From the NCBI GenBank assembly GCA_041300865.1, contig JBFYTF010000230.1:1-13407 (forward strand): DNA of 13,407 nucleotides, in the 5' to 3' direction. Numbering within the stretch: the first letter of the stretch is position 1; each line of letters starts with the position of its first letter. The notes beneath the pieces are model-generated. The model searched no databases. It was not told the origin of the DNA and worked only from the letters and a program-made list of their open reading frames with translations. Shown here in pieces: positions 8,567 to 13,407 of this stretch. The position numbers were made by a program, and so were the translations under genes. Source of the DNA: JAAYZQ01 sp041300865. GTDB lineage: Bacteria > Chloroflexota > Anaerolineae > JAAYZQ01.

Positions 8567-8595
8567 TGGACAATCGCTGTCCGCAGGTGTATAAT
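8567..8595 (+). promoter_or_regulatory. Promoter of the fumarase-hdr operon
   Basis: TGGACA (8567-8572, 5 of 6 matches), 17-base spacer, then a perfect TATAAT (8590-8595). The predicted start is near 8602. It lies 35 bases after the preceding terminator, so the downstream genes form a separate transcription unit. Confidence 0.85.
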
Positions 8596-8601
8596 CTGAG
8601 C

Positions 8602-8734
8602 ACATGCTTCAAAGACGAGGCCACCGTGACAGGGTTTCCGTGGCAGGGGCGATGCCACGATTGGACTGTTGCTCCATGACACCTCGCGGCGCCCCGACCC
8701 TTGCAGGTTGGTGGCCTCGAGGTGTTTTGTTTTC
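8602..8734 (+). promoter_or_regulatory. Structured leader RNA with attenuator-like switch upstream of fumarase
   Basis: A perfect 10-bp long-range helix joins 8616-8625 and 8710-8719 (CGAGGCCACC with GGTGGCCTCG). Inside it are a 7-bp hairpin CGTGGCA/TGCCACG (8639-8645 with 8653-8659, 7-base loop) and a possible AGGGT/ACCCT helix (8631-8635 with 8697-8701). The 3' arm of the long helix lies entirely within the 3' half of the terminator hairpin at 8679-8725, so the two folds exclude each other. This is the layout of an antiterminator/terminator switch. I recognise no known riboswitch class; a protein-binding attenuator is also possible. Confidence 0.6.
8679..8734 (+). terminator. Putative conditional terminator in the fumarase leader
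   Basis: ACACCTCG (8679-8686) pairs perfectly with CGAGGTGT (8718-8725). The stem continues with GGC/GCC (8688-8690 with 8714-8716) and CCGACC/GGTTGG (8694-8699 with 8706-8711), closed by the loop CTTGCA. A T-rich tract TTTTGTTTTC starts at 8725. Its 3' half is captured when helix 8616-8625/8710-8719 forms. Confidence 0.65.
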
Positions 8735-8755
8735 TCAAAGGAGAGGGTTGACAAC

Positions 8756-9601
8756 GTGAAAGAGATCCATGCCAGCGAGATCACAGAGACCGTCGCCCGT
8801 CTGTGTATCGAGAGCAACTACTATCTGGGTCAGGACGTTCTGGACGCCCTGGGCAAGTATCGCGAGGCAGAAGTCTCGCCCGTGGGCCGCGAAGTCCTTG
8901 ACCAGATCCTGGAGAATGCCCAGATCGCCCGAGAGCAACAGATGCCCCTGTGCCAGGACACGGGCCTGACCGTCGTCTTCCTGGAGCTGGGCCAGGAGGT
9001 CCACGTGGTAGGCGGCGGCTTGAGCGAAGCCATTTTCGAAGGTGTGCGCCGAGGCTACCAGGATGGCTATCTCCGCAAGTCCATGGTCGCCCGCCCCTTC
9101 TCAGCGCGAATCAACACCAAAGACAACACACCGCCCGTGATCCATACCGATATTGTTCCCGGCGAGGACCTAAGGATCACCGTCGCACCCAAGGGCGGCG
9201 GCAGCGAGAATATGAGCCAACTGGGCATGCTCAAGCCGGCCGACGGGCGCGCGGGGGTTGTGAATTTTGTCGTCGAGGCGGTGCGGCGCGCCGGGGCGAA
9301 CCCCTGTCCACCCATCGTCGTCGGTGTTGGCGTCGGCGGCTCGGCGGAAAAGTGTGTCTGGCTCGCCAAGCACTCCCTTCTGCGCGAGCTGGGTCAGCCC
9401 AATCCTGACTCAGAGCTGGCCGAGCTGGAGGCCGAGATCCTGGAGCGGGTCAATCGCATCGGCATCGGTCCCCAGGGCTTTGGCGGCTTGACGACGGCCC
9501 TGGCTGTCCACGTCGAAACCTTTCCCTGCCACATTGCCAGCATGCCCGTGGCGGTCAACATTCAGTGCCACTCGGCGCGCCATAAAGAAGCAGTCCTGTA
9601 A
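8756..9601 (+). CDS. Class I fumarate hydratase, alpha subunit (TtdA/FumA N-terminal type)
   Basis: The 281-residue [4Fe-4S] subunit of a two-subunit, oxygen-sensitive fumarase catalysing fumarate/malate interconversion in the cytosol. Three cluster cysteines sit in the family motifs: PLCQDTG (Cys66), GVGGSAEKC (Cys200) and NIQCHSARHK (Cys271). The segment KGGGSENMSQLGMLKPADG is also characteristic. Length is normal for a split class I enzyme. GTG 8756 is preceded by AAAGGAGAGGG (8737-8747), with no nearer in-frame ATG. The beta subunit follows after 14 bases. L-tartrate dehydratase has the same architecture and cannot be fully excluded, but the anaerobic core-metabolism context favours fumarase. 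Expression probably depends on the structured leader. Confidence 0.93.
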   Translation: MKEIHASEITETVARLCIESNYYLGQDVLDALGKYREAEVSPVGREVLDQILENAQIAREQQMPLCQDTGLTVVFLELGQEVHVVGGGLSEAIFEGVRRGYQDGYLRKSMVARPFSARINTKDNTPPVIHTDIVPGEDLRITVAPKGGGSENMSQLGMLKPADGRAGVVNFVVEAVRRAGANPCPPIVVGVGVGGSAEKCVWLAKHSLLRELGQPNPDSELAELEAEILERVNRIGIGPQGFGGLTTALAVHVETFPCHIASMPVAVNIQCHSARHKEAVL

Positions 9602-9615
9602 CGGAGGGACCGGAC

Positions 9616-10161
9616 ATGGAGATCAGCACCCCCTTGACCGACGAGATCGTCGCCCAGCTGCGCGCGGGCGACAAGGTGAGCATCACCGGGATCATTTACG
9701 TTGGGCGCGACGCTGCTCATAAGCGCCTGGTGGCTGCCCTCGACGCCGGCCAGCCACTGCCCTTTGATCCCCAGGGCCAGATCATCTATTACATGGGGCC
9801 CGCACCCGCCAAGCCGGGCGAGCCTATCGGCTCGGCCGGGCCGACCACGAGCGGGCGCATGGACCCTTATGCGCCGCGCTTGATGGAGGTCGGTCTGAAG
9901 GGCATGATCGGCAAGGGCAACCGCGCCGTGCCGGTACGCGAGGCCATGCGCCAACATAGGGCCGTCTATCTGGGCGCCACGGGCGGGGCAGGGGCCCTCA
10001 TCGCCAAAAGCATCAAGAGCTCCGAAGTGGTGGCCTACGACGAGCTGGGAGCCGAGGCGCTGCGCCGTCTCGAGGTAGTGAGCTTTCCGGCCATCGTCAT
10101 TAACGACATCTATGGCGGCGACGCCTACGAGGACGGTGTCAAGCAGTACAACCGCGAGTAG
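9616..10161 (+). CDS. Class I fumarate hydratase, beta subunit (TtdB/FumA C-terminal type)
   Basis: The 181-residue partner of the alpha subunit, supplying part of the substrate site. Family motifs: GIIYVGRDAAHKRL (25-38), GPTTSGRMDPYAP (75-87), KGMIGKGNR (95-103), and ATGGAGALIAKSI. The ATG follows GGAGGG (9603-9608) at 7 bases, a strong ribosome site. It has no cluster cysteines, as expected. The gap to hdrC is 28 bases with no terminator, so fumarase and hdr genes are probably co-transcribed. Confidence 0.93.
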   Translation: MEISTPLTDEIVAQLRAGDKVSITGIIYVGRDAAHKRLVAALDAGQPLPFDPQGQIIYYMGPAPAKPGEPIGSAGPTTSGRMDPYAPRLMEVGLKGMIGKGNRAVPVREAMRQHRAVYLGATGGAGALIAKSIKSSEVVAYDELGAEALRRLEVVSFPAIVINDIYGGDAYEDGVKQYNRE

Positions 10162-10189
10162 GCTGGCCAGACCAGCGGGAGAAGGACAG

Positions 10190-10597
10190 ATGAGAGTTCG
10201 AATTTCGGCCGAGTCGGTTCACAACGAGCTGGTGCGCCGCGTCGAGGAGTACAGCGGCCAGGATCTCATGGCCTGTTACCAGTGCGGCAAGTGCGCTGCT
10301 GGCTGTCCCGTGGCTTTCGCTATGGACATGCTGCCCAGCCAGGTGATCCGCTACGCCCAACTGGGGCTGGTGGACAGGGTACTGGAGAGCAAGACCATCT
10401 GGCTGTGCGCTGCCTGCCAGACCTGCTACACCCGCTGCCCCAAGGGCATCGACCTGAGCCGCATCATGGAGGCCCTGCGCGAGATCGTGATGTTCGAGGA
10501 GGGCAGCCACCTCAACTACGACGCCATCGCACCCGAAGATGCGGCCGAGTGGCCCCAGCAAGCGTTCATCGGCGGCTTTCGCAAGTACACCGTCTAG
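10190..10597 (+). CDS. hdrC: Heterodisulfide reductase-like subunit C (HdrC)
   Basis: A 135-residue iron-sulfur electron-transfer protein with two full [4Fe-4S] motifs: Cys29/32/35/39 (CYQCGKCAAGCP) and Cys73/76/79/83 (CAACQTCYTRCP). This is the standard HdrC arrangement. It carries electrons between the flavin subunit HdrA and HdrB. No membrane helix is seen, so it is soluble HdrC rather than a QmoC or HdrE fusion. ATG 10190 follows GGGAGAAGGA. HdrB begins 11 bases after its stop. The natural disulfide or other substrate cannot be told from the sequence. Confidence 0.92.
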   Translation: MRVRISAESVHNELVRRVEEYSGQDLMACYQCGKCAAGCPVAFAMDMLPSQVIRYAQLGLVDRVLESKTIWLCAACQTCYTRCPKGIDLSRIMEALREIVMFEEGSHLNYDAIAPEDAAEWPQQAFIGGFRKYTV

Positions 10598-10608
10598 GAT
10601 AGGGAGAG

Positions 10609-11505
10609 ATGCCGGGCATGAGAGTATCCTATTTTCCGGGTTGTACGCTGAATACGACGGGCAAGGGCTTCGACAATGCCGTGCGCGCTTCGGCAGCCGC
10701 GCTGGACCTGGAGCTGGTCGAGCTGCCCGAATGGAACTGCTGCGGCGCCACCTATCCCCTCATCATCGACAACATGCTGGAGCTGGCTGCCCCGGCGCAC
10801 GTTTTGCTCACCGCTCGCGATCAAGGTCCCGCTTCCGACGGCCTGGGGAACGTCCTGACCACTGCCTGCACCACCTGTTACAACGTGCTCAAGAGGACCA
10901 ACAAGTTTGTGCGCGAGCATGAAGAAGAGCGGGAGCGTATCAACGCCTTCGTCGAGGGTGACTATGCCGGCGAAGTGGAGGTCAAGGACATCCTGCACCT
11001 GCTGCGCGATGACGTGGGCTTTCCGGCGATACAAGAAAAGGTGCAGATTCCCCTCTCCGGCTTGAAGGTGGCGGCTTATTACGGCTGCATGGTGCTGCGC
11101 CCGCCCGCCGAAGTGGCGTACGACGATCCGGACCACCCCACCTCCCTGGACGATTTGATGGTCGCCCTGGGTGCCACTGCCGTGGACTTTCCCCACAAGA
11201 ACGAGTGCTGTGGCGCCTACCTGGCCGTCAAGGCACCCGAAGTCACGCGAGAGATGGTCTACACCATCGTCAAGTCGGCCCAGGCGGCGGGGGCGGAAGC
11301 GATGGTGACCAACTGCCCCCTGTGCCAGTTCAACCTCGACAAGCAACAGGCCGAGATGCGCAAAACCTACGCCGGCTACCGCCCGGTGCCTGTCTATTAT
11401 TTCAGCCAGTTGATGGGCGTGGCCCTCGGGCTGGACGCGCAGGACTATGGATGGGAGCGGCACTATGTCGACGCCCGGCCCCTGCTGGAGGCCATCTCGG
11501 GATGA
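10609..11505 (+). CDS. hdrB: Heterodisulfide reductase-like subunit B (HdrB)
   Basis: A 298-residue protein with two CCG domains, which hold the noncubane [4Fe-4S] clusters in HdrB. Motif 1 has Cys12, Cys44-Cys45, Cys87 and Cys90; motif 2 has Cys160, Cys200-Cys201, Cys236 and Cys239. All ten cysteines are present, so both cluster sites look intact. In methanogens HdrB reduces CoM-S-S-CoB; bacterial versions act on unknown disulfides or other acceptors. Start choice is uncertain: ATG 10609 has AGGGAG only 2 bases away, while ATG 10618 has it at 11 bases and gives the family-like start MRVSYFPGC. Confidence 0.92.
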   Translation: MPGMRVSYFPGCTLNTTGKGFDNAVRASAAALDLELVELPEWNCCGATYPLIIDNMLELAAPAHVLLTARDQGPASDGLGNVLTTACTTCYNVLKRTNKFVREHEEERERINAFVEGDYAGEVEVKDILHLLRDDVGFPAIQEKVQIPLSGLKVAAYYGCMVLRPPAEVAYDDPDHPTSLDDLMVALGATAVDFPHKNECCGAYLAVKAPEVTREMVYTIVKSAQAAGAEAMVTNCPLCQFNLDKQQAEMRKTYAGYRPVPVYYFSQLMGVALGLDAQDYGWERHYVDARPLLEAISG

Positions 11506-11527
11506 GGAAACTCCATTGGGAACGAGC

Positions 11528-12940
11528 ATGAGTGAAGAGACCTACAGCAAGCGGGTCCTGATCGTCGGTGCCGGCATTGCCGGCATGCAGGCTGCTCTCG
11601 ACATCGCCGGCTCGGGCTACCAGGTGGTTCTCGTCGACCGGCTGCCGTCTGTGGGCGGCCACATGCACCAGCTGTCCGAGACCTTTCCGACCCTCGACTG
11701 CGCCCAGTGCATCATGACGCCCCGCACCGTCGACGTGGGCCGCCACACCAACATCCGGCTGCACGTCTATTCTGAGGTGGAAGAGATTGCCGGCGAGATG
11801 GGTGACTTTCGGGTGCGCATCCGCCGCAACCCGGCCTACGTCAATTGGGATCTGTGCACTGCCTGCGGGGCCTGCACGGAAAAGTGCCCCACTTCCATCC
11901 CGGTGGCCTTTGACCGTCACCTGGAGATGCCCAAGGTGATGCGAAGCGGCAAGATTCGCCACGAGGGCACGGGCAAGGCCATTTACACCCTTTCACCCCA
12001 GGCGGTGCCCAAGAAGCCGGTCATCGATGCGGCGCACTGTACCTACCTCACTGCCGGCAAGTGCGGGTTGTGCGCCAAGGTCTGCCCCGTCGGCGCCATC
12101 GATTATGAGCAGCAGCCTGCCTGGTTCGACGAGCGGGTCGGCGCCATCATCCTGGCCACCGGTTTCGAGCTCTACCCCCTGGAAAAGCTGGGCGAGTACG
12201 GCGGCGGCCAGGTGCCCGACGTCATCGACGCCCTGGCCATGGAGCGGCTCCTCAGTGCCTCGGGACCGACTTCGGGCGTCATGCGCCGGCCAAGCGACGG
12301 CAAGGAGCCCCGGGAGGTAGTCTGGATACAGTGCGCGGGCTCCCGCGACCCCGAGTTGGCGATGCCCTATTGCAGCAAGATCTGTTGCATGTACAGCGCC
12401 AAGCAGGCCATGCTCTACAAGCACAAGGTGCATGGCGGCCAGGCTTACGTCTTTTATATCGACATCCGCTCGGCCGGTAAGCGCTACGAGGAGTTCATCC
12501 AGCGGGCCATGGAAGAGGACCGGGTGCTGTTCGTGCGGGGCAAGGTGAGCAAGGTGTTTCGCGAGGGCCAGAAGGTGATGGTCTGGGGTGTGGACACGCT
12601 CACCGGCCTGCCTGTGGAGGTGGCGGCCGACCTGGTGGTCATCTCCCCGGCTATGGTCCCGTCGGAGGGCACGCGGCAGCTGGCCGGGATGCTGGGGCTG
12701 GAGGTCGACGAGTTCGGCTGGTGGTCCGAGCAGGAGGGCAACATGGCTCCTCTGGAGACGGCGCGGCCGGGTGTCTTCCTGGCCGGAACGGGCACCGGCC
12801 CCAAGGACATCCCCGAGGCGGTGTCGCAGGGCAGCGGTGCGGCGGGCAAGGTTCTGTCGCTCCTGAGCCGCTGGAGCAAGGTCCCGGAGCGAAGCGAAGT
12901 GGAAGGTCCCGGACGTCGTGAACGGGGAGTAGCCCGATGA
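11528..12940 (+). CDS. hdrA: Short HdrA-like flavin/iron-sulfur subunit (QmoA-like)
   Basis: A 470-residue FAD protein. The dinucleotide-binding loop is GAGIAG (14-19). The HdrA-specific TLDCAQCIMTPR has Cys58 and Cys61. Two [4Fe-4S] sites follow: Cys110/113/116/120 (CTACGACTEKCP) and Cys171/179/182/186 (CX7CX2CX3C). Later come IQCAGSRD, YCSKICCMYSAKQA and AGTGTGPKDIPEAVSQG, all typical of HdrA. It lacks the C-terminal ferredoxin domain of full-length HdrA, being closer in size to QmoA, and its last ~20 residues come from a repeat. It should pass electrons between a donor and HdrBC, possibly by flavin-based bifurcation. The ATG at 11528 has only weak GGGA upstream; a TTG at 11516 with GAGGA 7 bases before it would add four residues. 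The next gene overlaps as ATGA. Confidence 0.9.
   Translation: MSEETYSKRVLIVGAGIAGMQAALDIAGSGYQVVLVDRLPSVGGHMHQLSETFPTLDCAQCIMTPRTVDVGRHTNIRLHVYSEVEEIAGEMGDFRVRIRRNPAYVNWDLCTACGACTEKCPTSIPVAFDRHLEMPKVMRSGKIRHEGTGKAIYTLSPQAVPKKPVIDAAHCTYLTAGKCGLCAKVCPVGAIDYEQQPAWFDERVGAIILATGFELYPLEKLGEYGGGQVPDVIDALAMERLLSASGPTSGVMRRPSDGKEPREVVWIQCAGSRDPELAMPYCSKICCMYSAKQAMLYKHKVHGGQAYVFYIDIRSAGKRYEEFIQRAMEEDRVLFVRGKVSKVFREGQKVMVWGVDTLTGLPVEVAADLVVISPAMVPSEGTRQLAGMLGLEVDEFGWWSEQEGNMAPLETARPGVFLAGTGTGPKDIPEAVSQGSGAAGKVLSLLSRWSKVPERSEVEGPGRRERGVAR
12878..12913. repeat. Repeat-derived insert in the 3' end of hdrA
   Basis: AAGGTCCCGGA occurs twice (12878-12888 and 12903-12913), flanking GCGAAGCGAAGTGG. The encoded VPERSEVEGP-type peptide resembles the translated product of widespread small intergenic repeats. 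It forms the tail of the short HdrA just before the stop and has no counterpart in the HdrA family. The repeat identity is recognised from memory of such peptides, not from a search. Confidence 0.5.
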
Positions 12941-13407
12941 AGCGCATTGGAATCTTTGTCTGCCATTGTGGGACCAACATTGCCGGCACCCTGGACGTAG
13001 AGCGCGTCGTCCAAGAGGTGGCCAAGTTCCCCGAAGTTGTCTATGCCATAGATTACAAGTACATGTGCTCCGATCCCGGTCAGCAGCTGATCCGCGAGCA
13101 CGTCGCCGAAGACCGGCTGGACTCGGTGATCGTTGCGGCCTGCTCACCGGCCATGCACGAGACCACCTTTCGCCGGACGGCAGAGGCGGCGGGGATCAAC
13201 CCGTATCAGACCGAGATCGCCAACATCCGCGAGCAGGCCAGTTGGGTGCACCAGAAGCAGCAGGAGGCGGCCACCAACAAGGCCATCGAGGCCATCCGCA
13301 CCATTGTGGCCAAGGCCCACTACAACCAGTCGCTGACACCCTACTATTTGCCCCTCGTGAAACGGGCGGTCGTCGTCGGCGGGGGCATCGCCGGGCTGCA
13401 AGCTGCC
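12937..13407 (+). CDS. hdrA: Second HdrA-like subunit, N-terminal part (cut by window edge)
   Basis: 157 codons are visible and the frame is open at the right edge. The N-terminal domain is that of full-length HdrA/QmoB: GIFVCHCGTNIAG (Cys9, Cys11), YMCSDPGQ (Cys44), and ACSPAMHETTFR. After a helical region comes the start of the FAD-binding fold, VVVGGGIAGLQAA, at the very edge. Unlike its upstream neighbour it has this extra N-terminal domain, so the two are not simple duplicates. ATG 12937 overlaps the previous stop by 4 bases, with GGGGAG (12924-12929) 7 bases upstream, indicating coupled translation. Together the pair resembles QmoA plus QmoB. The ferredoxin and MvhD-like domains, if any, are outside the window. 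Confidence 0.9.
   Translation, partial: MKRIGIFVCHCGTNIAGTLDVERVVQEVAKFPEVVYAIDYKYMCSDPGQQLIREHVAEDRLDSVIVAACSPAMHETTFRRTAEAAGINPYQTEIANIREQASWVHQKQQEAATNKAIEAIRTIVAKAHYNQSLTPYYLPLVKRAVVVGGGIAGLQAA

Noticed and set aside
8359..8679. 106-codon plus-strand frame between metK and fumarase
   Set aside because: It reads through two strong hairpins, an 18-bp terminator, a consensus promoter and the leader. It has no ribosome site and a composition unlike its neighbours.
8697..8734. T-box antiterminator in the fumarase leader (UGGU near 8709-8712)
   Set aside because: Only a loose match to AGGGUGGNACCGCG. No specifier-loop stem I or AGUA/GA motifs are seen, and fumarase is not an aminoacylation-linked gene.
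7101..8738. 545-codon minus-strand open frame opposite metK and its 3' spacer
   Set aside because: It is a high-GC antisense shadow of metK. It has no recognisable domain and runs through the operon terminator and the promoter region of the next unit.
10190..13407. MetVF-HdrCBA (acetogen methylene-THF reductase) type cluster
   Set aside because: No metF or metV is present in the window. The neighbours upstream are fumarase genes, so that assignment has no support here.

Overview
This window is GC-rich, bacterial and tightly packed with genes. The likeliest source is an anaerobic or facultatively anaerobic Chloroflexota (Anaerolineae- or Dehalococcoidia-like) genome. That rests on inference: a Thr/Pro-linker TPR lipoprotein, a short core-MetE-type methionine synthase, a short archaeal/Thermotoga-type S-adenosylhomocysteinase and a heterodisulfide-reductase cluster. 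No rRNA or other taxonomic marker is present.

Layout. (1) Positions 1-885, minus strand: the N-terminal part of a TPR lipoprotein that runs off the left edge, with a near-consensus promoter whose -10 box overlaps the first possible ATG. (2) 936-1041: a small inverted-repeat element with two internal hairpins, resembling a MITE or REP. (3) 1173-2411: an MFS permease with its own promoter. (4) 2449-8531: a SAM-I riboswitch-controlled operon, with promoter, aptamer and intrinsic terminator followed by mtnA, a core-MetE-like methyltransferase, a PfkB-family adenosine kinase, ahcY and metK, closed by a very strong terminator. (5) 8567-13407: a second unit with a near-consensus promoter, a structured leader containing two mutually exclusive structures (one a terminator), then both subunits of a class I fumarase, hdrC, hdrB, a short hdrA and the start of a second hdrA that leaves the right edge.

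The first operon encodes most of a closed methyl cycle. AhcY splits S-adenosylhomocysteine into homocysteine and adenosine, the kinase removes adenosine as AMP, the MetE-like enzyme should remethylate homocysteine, and MetK regenerates SAM. MtnA adds a step of methylthioadenosine or 5'-deoxyadenosine salvage. The riboswitch should switch the unit off when SAM is plentiful. The second operon joins fumarate/malate interconversion to an Hdr-type flavin/iron-sulfur electron-transfer module with tandem HdrA proteins, similar in layout to QmoAB. Its attenuator-like leader matches no riboswitch class I recognise and is the best candidate here for something undescribed.
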